From the NCBI GenBank assembly GCA_029876055.1, contig CM056875.1, positions 7,899,001-7,963,000 of the forward strand: 64,000 bases of DNA, in the 5' to 3' direction. This document shows positions 10,636 to 21,984 of this stretch, in pieces. How positions within the stretch are numbered: the stretch's first letter is position 1; each line of letters opens with the position of its first letter. Both the position numbers and the translations under genes were made by a program. The notes beneath the pieces are model-generated. The model saw nothing but the letters and a program-made list of their open reading frames with translations. It did no database searches and was not told the DNA's origin. This stretch comes from Madurella fahalii (taxonomy: Eukaryota > Ascomycota > Sordariomycetes > Sordariales).

Positions 10636-12126
10636 TCTGACGCTTCCCCGAAAGGAGACTTGAGCGACAGGTTCCGGGGGAAGAAAGTGTAGGAGTGATT
10701 GATGGCTGAGGCGGGGAGATTGCAGGAGCAAGTAGCAGCGGGGTTGAGTAGAAGGTGGCCAAGGGAGGAAGAAGAGAGGCAAAATCAAAGTAGTATGTTA
10801 AGTGTTTTGGGAACTGACCATCTTCAGAGAGCCGGCGCCGCCAGGATGGAAGGCACAAGCCGGCGATGGGGGATTTAGGTATGTCAGGAGCTCCTGCACG
10901 CTGAAAAGGGCCCTGGGAACACCGGACGGACGGACCAGCAACGACGTGGAGGCAACGGCGCAATGTTAATACAGACAAAGCCTACAAGGCCTGGAGTGTC
11001 GACAATCTGCCGCGACAGAGAAGCAAGGCTTGAGAGCGCTGGCGAAGCTGGCAAACAACAAACTGTGGGCGGGCGGAAGAGAAAGTGCACCACCTCGCTT
11101 TCTCCTGGTGTTGCAAGCGGGCGCAGCACGGCTTTTGGCTTTTGAGCACACATTTCTGGGCGGGTACCTCAAGACTCGGCATGTTAGCAGATACCTTGCA
11201 ACGCCCGCGTCGGGACAGCAAGTAGTGCGGTGATGACCAAGCCTCAATGTAGCTCTCTAGCGCCTCTTCCCCATCGGGACATGCACTGCCGCGTGAGCCC
11301 CTCCAATGACGTGGGGTGCCGAGAGAACATGGGCCCTGGAGAGCTGCTTCTCCTCGTCTTGTCGAGTTGACGGTTGCTTGCCAGTTTTCTCTCAACCGTT
11401 AGCCATATTCGGACTGTATTTCCGTTGGTTTCTGTGAACTATTAGGACCCTATTCCAGTGTAATTTATTGCTCTGCTGCAGTAGCGTGCCTCGGGGATCT
11501 ATTGCTGACGACTCGAGGTGACTTGGCCAGGCCTGAGGGACGTTGATTAACAAGGCTGGGCATGATGTTTGTAGTCAAGGCACTTGTCAAAACTGGTCCT
11601 TTTTGCTAGAGTCTCTTGGTTCAAGAGTTCTGCATACCTGCCTAAGCAATTAGCAGAAAGGACGGGAGTCACAGACTTGGATGCCGAGGGAATGGACCGA
11701 CCCGAGACAATGAAGAATCCTCAGCACAGTGTTACTATGCAATTGGATGATCAGTTTGCACCGTCTCTTGGTCCCGCTCCACTCAGTGTGGGGTAAGGTA
11801 CCTCGGCGGGTCCCTATCCATTGGATACGACACAAGAAGCCGACATCACCATAGAGCAGTTGCGAGACCGCATCTGTGACTGCGCCGACTGTCCGTGATG
11901 ACTGGCGCGCAACCTAGCAAACCCCTAGCTTCTTTCAACAGCTTGGAACCTTGGCTTCCCAGATGTATAAACGCTTTCATCCATATTTACCCGAGCTCAG
12001 CAAGACCCAAGCCGATGTAAACCCGTCCACCCCCGTCTACCCGACTCTCTCAAGACTCAAATAACCTTGAGCGACAAGAACAAATCCGTTGACCAGCCGC
12101 CGCTCCTCCCGCCTGGCTAGAGCGAC
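10636..12126. other. Divergent intergenic region, deubiquitinase / mitochondrial kinase
   Basis: Upstream of both flanking genes, so it should hold two promoters. Candidate ORFs in all frames (up to 137 codons) show no family resemblance and overlap each other. No RNA gene was recognised. Confidence 0.55.
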
Positions 12127-13784
12127 ATGTTGCGCCCCTCTTTTCAACATGCCGCCACGCCCGCCCAGCTAGTGAGGAGGGTGGGGGAGCTGCGTATGAC
12201 AGCTCGCGCGCAGTATTCGCATGATCATAGCCCGAAATGGCGTCCTATGTCCGTTTTGGATGAGTATGCTCGCCCTTGCCTTGTAGTGTTTTCTTTATCG
12301 TTATGCTGCGTGATCTAGTAATTCACCTTCGCGTGGAATAGATGGGTTGCAAAAGAGGCTCGGCCCATTAGTTTACGCCAACTTATGGTCTTCGGCCGCT
12401 CCCTGACTGAGCCGAGACTCATCAGTTCCGCGAACTATGTACGGACTGAGCTGCCGACGAGGCAAGTCACTATTCTGCCCTTGAATCCAGAGCCCTGTTC
12501 TAACCGAGTCATCCACATCAGAATTGCCCACCGGATTCGCGACATGCAAGTACTGCCCTACAAGGTTGTCACAAACCGACACATGAACGAAGTTTACGAC
12601 CTGTACTATACGGCCTTCGACACATTCCGAAAAGTCCGGGAAATCAAGTCGCTCGAAGACAATGACCGTTTCTGCAAGACAATACGCCAGATGCTCAAGG
12701 CTCACCTGACGGTCATACCAAAGCTCGCCATGGGCGTTCTCGAATGTAACGACATGATGGACGCATCAGAGCTAGACAAGTTTATGAACACCGTCCTCCG
12801 ATCTGTTTGTCTCTCCTCTCCCATGCTTAGCAAGCCTTCCCCGTTCATTGATTAACGCCCAGATCTTCTCAGCGCATCTCGCGTCGCGTGATAGCCGAGC
12901 AACACCTCGCGCTAACCGACACCTTCCACGCACGGTTCTCCCCCGGTGCCAAGCGCCCCGGAGCCGAATTCATCGGTGAGGTGTTCCTCAAATGCGTTGC
13001 CAAAGACGTAGTTGAGAGGTGCGGTGCCACCATCCGGGAGATCGCCCAACGCGCCTATGGCCCCGATGTCATTCTTCCCGAGATCCGTATCGACGGCCAC
13101 CTCGACGCCAACTTTCCATACATCCTCAGCCACCTCGAGTACATCATTGGTGAGCTACTGCGCAACTCGGTGCAGGCAGTGGTCGAGAAACACCAGCGGA
13201 GCAAGGATGCGGGCGAAGACACACCACTCCACCCGCCGCCCATAGAAGTAACCATCTGCGAGAGCCAGCAGCACGTCATTATCCGCATCTGCGACCGGGG
13301 CGGCGGTATCCCCCGCGAAAAGCTGCCCTATTTATGGTCCTTCACTAAAGGCCCCGCAAGCGATAAGATCCTGACCAACCTGGGCAAGGTGCCCAAAATG
13401 GCGGCCACATTGCAGGAGTTGCGGGAAGAAGGACACCAGCACAAGTATACCCTTACAGGCGAGAAACAGAGCGGCCGCACCAGCAGCACTAGCAGCACTA
13501 GCAGCAGCGGTAGTGGCAGTAGTAGCATCAGCGGGAAGAAGAAGGACGGAGAAGACGGGATAGGAACCGACGTCAACAGCTCGCTGGCGTCGCTCACCAG
13601 CCGGCCGCCCAACCTACGGCTCGGCATGGGCCTGCCCCTTAGCAGAGTGTACGCCGAGTACTGGGCCGGCAGCCTGGCGCTGCATAGCCTGGCCGGGTAC
13701 GGTGTCGACGCGTTTCTTCAGGTCTCCAAGCTCGGCAATAAGAACGAGCAGCTGACTACGCGGGCGAGTATGGACGCAGTATAG
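12127..13784 (+). CDS. Mitochondrial protein kinase of the PDHK/BCKDHK family
   Basis: Exons 12127-12263, 12342-12461, 12522-12804 and 12873-13784 give 483 aa. The basic, hydroxylated N-terminus looks like a mitochondrial presequence. Family features: IAHRIRDMQVLP and VVTNRHMNEVY in the regulatory domain, RISRRVIAEQHLAL (H-box region), the N-box ELLRNSVQAVVEKH (about 271-285), G1 box ICDRGGGIPREKLPYLWSF, and G2 GMGLPLSRVYAEYW. These enzymes phosphorylate and inactivate the E1 subunit of pyruvate or branched-chain 2-oxoacid dehydrogenase; the sequence alone does not separate the two. The second intron uses a GC donor (AG|GCAAGT). A Ser/Gly/Lys-rich insert (about 381-405) sits in the ATP-lid region. 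Confidence 0.9.
12462..12521 (+). other. GC-AG intron, 60 bp, stopless, in PDHK-family gene
   Basis: Donor is acgag|gcaagt and acceptor cacatcag|a. Excision joins ELPTR to IAHRIRDMQ, the usual contiguous family sequence, in phase 2. No GT donor gives the same phase. The intron is a multiple of three with no in-frame stop, so retention would insert 20 residues without a frame shift. Confidence 0.85.
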
Positions 13785-14546
13785 GGATGGGGGTTGCGTT
13801 GGAGGATCTTGGAAGACATTAGCGTAGGGACTCGCCTTGGTTGCAAAAGTTAGACTGAGGGGGGTTGGAAGTTTCTGACATGACATAGTATTTCTACCTG
13901 CTATGGTCGTTGACCAGCGCACAGTACCCCTACTAGTCCAAAAGAAATTGTAATCTCAAAAAACACTGTCGCTTTGCTTCTCTCAAGACTGGCAGCCTTT
14001 CTCATTATCTGGTATCATGAAAGGGGCGGCTAAATTACATCATGACTAAGTCGAATAAAGGGTGTTCGCCATAGGAAATCTAGGGGTAGGAGAGGATATG
14101 TTTGACGAGATTATAGAGGAGACTTCCAAGTTTTCCTCGCAAGTCTTCTCCCCCCCATCGTCCTCCACAGGTCTGGCGCACCTTTTTCGGGTTGCTGTCG
14201 AATAATTCGGGAGTAAGTAGTAAAAAAGAGAAACAAACGGGGAAAGGCCAGGCCACGGGGAATATGTCAAATCAATCCTCCTCCTCCTCCTCCTCCTCCT
14301 CCTCCTCCTCCTCCTCCTCCTCCTCCTCCTTTGCTAACCACCAGGCTATACCTAGTTAGCATATCCCACCATGACCAAAAGCGACACTATCCTTGCTAGG
14401 GGAAAGAAAGGTCCATAAGTTTGCCGCTCGCATGCGGGAGAAGACAATACTCGTTTGGGCAGAACAGCAAAACGCAGGCAACTAGACCAAAGGCGGGCAC
14501 GGCAAGGGCAGTTTTTGGAAACACCAAAGATGCGGTGATTTCCGAA
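13785..14546. other. Convergent region between mitochondrial kinase and septin genes
   Basis: 3' flanks of both genes. Holds the (TCC)n microsatellite at 14276-14330 and otherwise nothing recognisable. Confidence 0.6.
14276..14330. repeat. (TCC)18 trinucleotide microsatellite
   Basis: 55 uninterrupted bases of tcc repeat on the + strand, about 215 bp past the septin stop. It is not in any recognised coding frame. Confidence 0.95.
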
Positions 14547-15874
14547 TTAGCGACGGCCATGGCTGCGCACGGCGCTGCCCTGCAGCATTTCCAACTCGCC
14601 CTCGAGCTGCTTGATTTGGGCGTGAGTCTGCTCGAGGTCTTTGTTGAGACGGTCGCGCTCGGCAATGAGCTTCTGTTCCCATTGCCGGAAACGCTGCTCC
14701 TCGATCTTGACCTGCTCGGTGAAGCGCTTGCGCAGCGCCTCCTCCTCCTCCTTGAACTTGGGGTTGTCCAGCTTCCGAGGGCGGGCTTCGCCGAATTTGC
14801 GCGTCTCCATCTGCTGGGCGCGGTAAGCCTCGTAGTGCAGTTCCTCGGTGGTATGGATCAGGTCTAGCATGTGCGTGCGGATGAGGATTGACCGGAGCTT
14901 CTTGAAGTCGCAGTGGTCCTCGTTCTCAACCTCGGCGACGCCCCATGAGTACTGACGGCCCTTGACGATGCGCCCGTCGTTCGTCTTGACGTCCTTCTCC
15001 GAGCCGATGACGGCAAACGGCATAGCAGCCATCAGGCTCCGTGCGTGCTGAGCAGCGGCTTCGTCGTCCTCCTCGATCGGCGGCTGGTAAATCTTAATGC
15101 TCTGGGCTTCGATGACGGCACGAATCTGGAAGTCGGGTTAGCATAACCTGCCACGGTCCTGGGGGGTTTCCCGTCTGGCGCTCACTCTCTGCTTGAACTT
15201 GGCCAGATCTGCCGGGCTGAGCGTGTCAGCCTTGGCAATGACCGGAATGAGGTTCACACGCGAGCACAGCCGCTTCATGACCTCAATGTCTAGGGGCTTG
15301 AGGGTGTGGCCGGTGGGTCGGATGAAGTACAGGCAGGCGTGCACGCGGAGGTCGATCTTGTCCTGGCGGCGCGGCTGCTGCTCCTGGAGCATGTAAGACT
15401 CGTGCTGATCGTCGAGGAACTCGATGATGGGCATCCACGAGTCGCGGTTGTTGACATAGTCGCCGAAGCCGGGGGTGTCGATGACAGTCAGGCGAACTAG
15501 GAGCTAGTCAGACCACATGCCGTGCACAACGATGTGAGCGTCACACATCCATACCCTTGAAGAACTTCTCCTCCAGCTCAGCCTTGGTGATCTCGATCTC
15601 GACCGTCTTGTCAACCTGCTTCTGGTGCCGGCGCTTGTGGTCGGCATAGTTCTTGATGGTGGTGGAGAAGAGCGTGTTGATGAAGGTCGTCTTGCCCAAC
15701 CCAGACTCGCCAGCAACCTAAGACGGTGTCAGAAAGAGCTGTAGCCGCAGCGATACCGACAGTCCTGACCATGATTGTGAAGGCGGCTCCCCTCTTGGCC
15801 ACAATCTTGTGCCGCTGGTTGGGCAGATTGGCGATGCCAATGGGCGACGCGCTCTCGGCGGTGGCAGAGGCCAT
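14547..15874 (-). CDS. cdc12: Septin, Cdc12/AspC type
   Basis: Exons (5' to 3') 15874-15770, 15717-15555, 15496-15186 and 15125-14547 give 385 aa. GTP-binding motifs: P-loop GESGLGKT (38-45), DTPGFGD (96-102) and AKAD (177-180), followed by the septin-unique region and a C-terminal coiled coil (about 315-375). The C-terminal segment EEQRFRQWEQKLIAERDRLN and the KTVEIEITKAELEEK strand resemble yeast Cdc12 more than Cdc3, Cdc10 or Cdc11, hence the AspC/Cdc12 assignment. Septins polymerise into membrane-associated hetero-oligomeric filaments at septa, tips and branch sites. The gene is divergent from pwp2. Family certain, subgroup less so. Confidence 0.9.
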
Positions 15875-16376
15875 CTTGAGCCGATGTTTCTCCCGATCGG
15901 AATGAAGAAAATATGGATGTAGGAATCGGATATTCCGCTGCTACGACAGCGACGGATGCAATTGGGGAGGGGCGTCGCAGGAGCAGAAAAGGTGGTTTTG
16001 GGTTCACCGGCGGTGGTCAGTGGGAGGAGATGGGGCAGCTTTGTGCTTCAGGGGAATTTGCCTGTCAAATTTCCAGACTTGCTTCGAACCCGTCGTGCAC
16101 GGAGCAACCACAAGCAGCAGAACGACGGGGTTCTCAAAATTGAGTGGGCCCTTCTCCCCTTTTTTGCCCACCTTCCCCAGCCCGATTCCCTTTCAAGGAT
16201 CGGCTCGCCAAGCCAGGCACGTCCCCTCCACATCGGAGCTCTGGAGAAAGAATTCGCCGACCCCGCTAAAAAGTTACCAAACGAGTTCAGGAAATTTTGG
16301 CGGCGGGCACTGGGGCGAAGCCCACTCTGCGCTTGATCGTTTGTAGCTGGGATTAGGAAATGGGCCAGAGGTGACC
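15875..16376. other. Divergent promoter region, septin / pwp2
   Basis: A 502-bp non-coding interval between two outward-facing starts, so it should serve as a shared bidirectional promoter. No individual factor site is claimed. Confidence 0.6.
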
Positions 16377-19135
16377 ATGAAGACGGATTTCAAGTTCTCC
16401 AACTTGCTGGGAACGGTGTACTGCCAGGGCAATCTCCTGTTCAGCCCAGGCGGCACCCATTTGTACTCGCCTGTCGGAAACCGAGTCTCTGTATTCAATC
16501 TCGTTGAGTAGGCATCGCACTTCCGCTCCAAGTCACTATGCGCTGACTTGGCATCAGTAACAAGTCATACACGCTCCCATTCGCCCACCGGAAGAACGTC
16601 TCGAGGATAGGCTTGACCCCCCAGGGCAACCTCCTGCTCTCGGTCGACGAAGATGGCCAGGCCATACTGACCAATGTCCCGCGGCGCGTTGTACTATACC
16701 ATTTCTCGTTCAAGTCACCGGTGACGGCTCTCTCGTTCTCACCCTCGGGACGCTATTTTGTGGCCGGTCTGGGGAGGAAGATTGAGGTATGGCACGTTCC
16801 GCCGACGCCCGACTCGAATGCCGAAGGCGAGCTCGAATTTGCCCCCTTTGTGCGCCACCACACCCACACGCAGCACTTCGATGATGTCCGGCATATCGAG
16901 TGGTCGAGCGACTCCAGGTTCTTTTTGAGCGCCTCCAAGGACCTGACGGCGAGGATATGGAGCTTAAATCCCGAGGAAGGCTTTACCCCAACAGTCTTGT
17001 CCGGTCACAGGCAAGGAGTGGTGGGCGCTTGGTTCTCAAAAGACCAGGAGACAATCTACACGGTCAGCAAAGACGGAGCCGTCTTTGACTGGCAGTATAC
17101 CACGAAACCGGGCCAGGATGATGACGAGATGGTCGACGAGTCAGACATACAGTGGAGAATTGTCAACCGACACTACTTCATGCAAAACAGCGCGACTCTC
17201 CGATGCGCCGCCTTCCACCCTGAATCAAACCTAGTCGTCGCTGGTTTCTCGAACGGTATCTTTGGGTTGTACGAGATGCCCGACTTCAGCATGATCCACA
17301 CGCTCAGCATCTCGCAGAACGAGATTGATTTCGTGACGATCAACAAGAGCGGAGAGTGGCTGGCGTTTGGTGCGTCCAAACTGGGCCAGCTTCTGGTGTG
17401 GGAGTGGCAGTCCGAGTCTTACATCCTCAAGCAACAGGGGCATTTCGACGCAATGAACGCCCTCGTCTACTCTCCCGACGGCCAACGCATCGTTACGGCG
17501 GCAGACGACGGTAAGATCAAGGTGTGGGACATCGAGTCCGGGTTCTGCATAGTAACCTTCACTGAGCATACAAGCGGCATCACGGCATGCGAGTTTGCAA
17601 AGAAGGGTAACGTCCTCTTTACTGCGAGCCTCGACGGGTCAATCAGAGCGTGGGATTTGATCCGATACAGGAACTTTAGAACCTTTACGGCGCCAGAAAG
17701 ACTGTCATTCTCGTGCATGGCCGTCGACCCGAGCGGCGAGGTTGTGGCGGCGGGGTCAATCGATTCCTTTGACATTCACATCTGGTCGGTCCAGACAGGG
17801 CAGTTACTTGACCGACTTTCGGGACACGAAGGCCCGGTCTCATCTCTAGCGTTCGCGCCGAACGGCGGCCTCCTTGTCAGTGGCAGCTGGGACAGGACAG
17901 CGCGAATATGGTCCATCTTTAACAGGACACAGACCAGCGAACCTCTTCAGTTGCAGTCCGATGTCCTGGATATTGCGTTCAGGCCGGATTCGGCACAGAT
18001 TGCCATTTCCACTCTCGACGGTCAACTGTCATTCTGGTCTGTCTCCGAGGCACAGCAAATCTCCGGCGTTGACGGCCGCCGCGATGTGTCGGGTGGCCGC
18101 AGAATCACAGACCGCAGGGCAGCTGCGAACGTAGCTGGAACGAAGAGTTTCAATACTATCCGCTACAGCACTGACGGCTCTTGCCTCCTCGCGGGTGGGA
18201 ACAGCAAGTACATCTGCCTGTACTCAGTCACAACAATGGTACTTCTCAAGAAGTTCACAGTCAGCGTCAATCTATCGCTTTCGGGCACGCAAGAGTTCCT
18301 CAACAGCAAGCTGCTCACCGAAGCAGGACCCTCTGGGCTACTTGACGAGCAGGGCGAGGCGTCTGACCTGGAAGATCGGATAGACAGGTCTTTGCCCGGC
18401 TCCAAACGGGGCGATCCGTCAGCGAGGAGGCGAACGCCGGAAATTCGTGTAACCGGAGTGGCTTTCTCGCCAAGTGGCACGTCATTCTGCGCCGCCTCTA
18501 CAGAGGGCCTGTTGATCTACAGCCTTGACAGCACCGTCCAGTTCGACCCCTTCGACTTGAACATGGAAATCACACCGGCATCCACCCTCGCGGTGCTCGA
18601 GCAGGAGAAGGACTATCTCAAGGCTCTTGTTATGGCGTTCCGTCTGAACGAGGCTGGGCTAATCCAGCGCGTCTTCCAAGCCATACCGTACACAGACATC
18701 GGTCTGGTCGTGGAGCACTTCCCGACTGTGTACGTGGCGCGGTTGCTACGCTATGTGGCGGCCCAGACGGAACAGTCGCCGCACGTTGAGTTCTGTCTGC
18801 TCTGGATCAAAGCCCTGGTTGACAAGCATGGCGTGTGGTTGTCAGCCAACCGGGGCAAGGTCGACGTGGAGCTCCGTGTGGTAGCGCGAGCAGTGGCCAA
18901 GATGAGGGACGAGATCAGGCGGCTCGCCGATGAGAACGTTTACATGGTGGACTACCTCCTCAGCCAGGCCGGTGGCAAGACCAGTAGCGGCGCGGAGGCC
19001 ATGGGGCTTGAATGGGACGACCAAGAGGATCTCGGTGTGAAAGCATTGCCGTCGTCCAAGACGGGGCTAAGCTTGGATGATATCATCCAGCAGGATATTG
19101 CGGAGAGCGAGGAGGAATGGATTGGGCTAGAATAG
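16377..19135 (+). CDS. pwp2: Periodic tryptophan protein 2 (U3 snoRNP, UTP-B subunit)
   Basis: Exons 16377-16507 and 16558-19135 (50-bp intron, donor gtaggc, phase 2) give 902 aa, the usual Pwp2 size. The N-terminus MKTDFKFSNLLGTVYCQGN and the junction NLV|DNKSYTLPF match the family. The first two thirds carry a double WD40 propeller with repeated ..WD/WS.. units (for example DGKIKVWDIESGFC, DGSIRAWDL, SWDRTARIWS). The C-terminal Utp12-type helical domain follows (about residues 745-860, SPHVEFCLLWIKALV) and ends in an acidic tail. Pwp2 belongs to the UTP-B subcomplex of the SSU processome and is needed for early 18S rRNA maturation in the nucleolus. The stop overlaps the longest possible 3' end of the convergent neighbour by 9 bp. 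Confidence 0.95.
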
Positions 19136-21142
19136 ACAGGGATAAGGAAGGCGATGGGAATACAGGATTGATACCACAATGAGTTTTGATTTGTCACATT
19201 GCGTGCTGCGGAAGTGAGCTTCAGCCATCGCCTCATCACTCACGAGCTCCAGATTGCTTACAGCAGCCCAGGATGGCCTACAGCTTGGCATCTTGAACAT
19301 CCGGGACATCCTACGACTGGTTAGCTTGTCTGGAAACGATGAGCGGATCATGGGCGGACACACGTTCCAGGCCTCTTCAAGTCCACAGCTCCGCACCCAA
19401 ACCGGGCCCGGCGCCTCTACGGAGTCGACAATCAGATGGCACACCTTGGTCCACATGTCGTCTCCCTTGACTTTCAGCCAGTTCTTGCCCTCGGCTTCGT
19501 ACCCCTTGCAAATGTTGTGGCAAACCACCGTCGCTCGGCCAAGTTTGATGGCGTGCCCGTCATCGGCATATTCATGCAGACGGGCGATTATCTCTGTCAT
19601 GCTCTAGATTAGCCTAGGCACAGCGGTAGAGCACAGAATGCCATACCGGCTAGTGAACTCTCTGAACCAGGCTTCCTTGGTTGATACGCCGCTAGCTTCT
19701 CAGCCAACAACTCGGGCACCCCGCGGGCGGCATATTGGAGCAGATCCATGCGAATCTTCCACTCGAGGAGCCGGGCCTTGGTCTGGGGCGGGATCCAGTC
19801 CTGGGCGTTAAGCGTCACGAAAATAGGGCTTGCGTTGACGTGGTGCCTTTTTACGATCTCCGTCAGCCCTGTCCTTCCCGCATCCGCCACGAAAGCCAAA
19901 CCGACTCACATCAGGAAGAAATCGAACTTGGGGTGTTTTTCAGGCTGAATCAGGGCCGCCGCTGACGCCATGTATACGCAGGCGTCGAACATCTCAGCCG
20001 TGCGCTCTTCGACCTCTTCCGGCGCAACTCTCACTCTCGCCGCGAGGCGTATCATCTCTTCTTTTGCGCGCACAAGCACCCCATCACGGATCTTATTTTC
20101 GTCCTGCATGCGCACAGACCCGGCGAGCTTCTCGTTCTGCCTCACCTCCTGGAGGAGGTCGACAATGCGCGGCATTCTCGCTCCGGCCCCGGCCTTGCTT
20201 GCCGCCTCCTCCGCGCCGAGGAGATAGCCCTTGATGTCGTCCGAGTGCACGGCCGCCTGGGCCAGCGCCTCGGCCACGATTGCTTCCTGGTGCCTGGACT
20301 GTAGCGTCAGCCGGACATACCGTACCGTATTCTGTTGTCTTCCGTCCCCTGCCCTGCCCCCATTCCACCCCACCCCCACCTCTTAACACAGCAATCAGAC
20401 AAACAGAGTCAAACTCACCACTCAACCCCGTACATCAGCTGGATCAGCGGGTGCAGAAACCCCGCAAACAGCCTCACCAACAGCTCATCCCCGCCCCTGC
20501 CCCTCTCCAGCAGGTACTCCCTCACCACCGCCTGCCACGCCCCTTCCGCGGCCGTGCTCTTCCGCTTCATCTCGTCCTGGAAGAGCCGCAGGAAGTCCGG
20601 GTAGTACTCCTCCTTGCCCAGGTACGCCCTCGCCTTCTCCGGCCACGGCAGCATCTCCAGCGGCTGTGCGGAACTGCCGTGCGTGGGGAGCGCGGGCCGC
20701 TGGTAGTGCGCGTTGCCGTCGTAGGCGGCCTGCAGCGCCGGCGGGGCGGCGCCGGTGCCGTAGAGGGCGAGGAGGTGGTGTGGGATCTTTTGTACACTCG
20801 TGCGTTAGTGGCTCAGCGGCATGTGGGGGTTGAGTGAAGGGGAATGTTGGGGGGACAGAGGGTTGGGGAAGGGAGGGAAGGGGGGGGGGTTGGATTTGTT
20901 TACGTGGTTGTGAAAGCCGGATTTGTTGAAGAAGACGTGGTGGGCCTGTTTAATGATGGTATGATGGTTAGTTGGTGATACTAGGAGACAAAAGGGGGGT
21001 ACAGTTGGCTACTGGCCTCGAGGTCTTGCTGTAGCAGCTCCGAGGTCTTCCGTGCGGCCTCTTCGGTCTGTTTGATGTGCCAGAGGCCGGTGTTGTCCGG
21101 GGTGACATGCATCTTGTAAGGGAGCTCTGGGTTGATGGACAT
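19127..21142 (-). CDS. Questin-oxidase-like protein (DUF4243/AflY-type family)
   Basis: Proposed exons (5' to 3'): 21142-21017 (or to 20990), 20945-20904, 20786-20419, 20293-19910, 19846-19647 and 19593-19127. Family hallmarks: HHVFFNKSGFHNHIPHHLLA, the junction GVEW|HQEAIVAEALAQAAVH, FDACVYMASAAALIQP, and DDGHAIKLGRATV. The family is named for enzymes doing Baeyer-Villiger-type ring opening of anthraquinones in polyketide pathways, but many members have no known substrate and this one stands alone. The first intron is ambiguous: a GC donor (71 bp) gives the better family match, a weak GT donor gives a 44-bp intron and nine extra residues. After GLEEAWN the remaining ~70 codons do not resemble the family, so the true end may lie upstream of 19127 after another splice. 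Confidence 0.82.
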
Positions 21143-21984
21143 TTTTGCTTGCGACCATGTATGGATGGATCTGGTGGTGATGGTACTAGTGGCCCTTAGA
21201 CCTGCAGTTGCTCGTGTGAGGCAGCGCATTCAAGTTGAGCCTGGAGAGTTGAGATATCAGAAGAAGGATCCTCAATGTATAAGTCGCCTGGAGGTGAGCG
21301 CTACCCCTCATATACCTCGGATTATCGAAAATGGGTATTATTAAGCGCACGACAAGTAGGAACTTTGTTGCACTGCTTCTCGTATTTCCGAGCCCTTCCA
21401 CATTCTACGATTATTTCGGATTCAAGGCCCCCTGGCAGTCGGAGATATAAAGTAGCCAGTGAAGGCAGTTTACACAGACGGGGGTGGGGAGCCAAAGTCT
21501 TGAGGCCAATAGAGTGATCTGAACAAACCGTTCAGTTCACCCAAGAGTGGCATGCACTTCTTTTGAAGTCCAAAGTAACAAGAAATTGATTCAACGATGA
21601 CATCATCCCTATTAGCAGCACTTCGAGTAAAGCCACATCAGGGTTTGAGTTCCCAACGACGGCACACACTCACTCTATGAGACGCCAGTTCCATCCAACA
21701 GAAATGCTCTTGACATCTACTATCAAGAAATGCCCTGATCATTACATCTTTCAACCTTCATCGCCCGGAGAGGCCCAGCCCATCAACCCGCTGGATATGC
21801 GAAAACCAGGCACGCCATGGCCGTCCTTTTAGACTCAATTCAATTCTATCCCTCGATTCCCGTAGAGCCCAACTCCGCGGGGGTATGCATCTCTAACATA
21901 GCTTGTGCGCGCAGCGAGCGCCAATTCCACTCCACCCCATTCATTAGAAGTGCCCAAAGTCTATAGTACCGTGCAGTCATCCGA
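21143..21984. other. Intergenic: questin-oxidase-like promoter, 5-phosphatase 3' side
   Basis: Both neighbours are on the minus strand. The 840 bp show no recognisable gene, RNA or repeat. Confidence 0.55.

Noticed and set aside
11580..11680. tRNA-like ggttcaaga box near 11618
   Set aside because: No matching A box at the right distance and no cloverleaf could be drawn.
14547..15874. Cdc3/AspB assignment for the septin
   Set aside because: First impression from the P-loop region; the C-terminal EEQRFRQWEQ... segment and the ITKAELEEK strand fit Cdc12 better.
19127..21142. Secondary-metabolite gene cluster around the questin-oxidase-like gene
   Set aside because: Flanking genes are pwp2 and a 5-phosphatase; no synthase, transporter or pathway regulator within the window.
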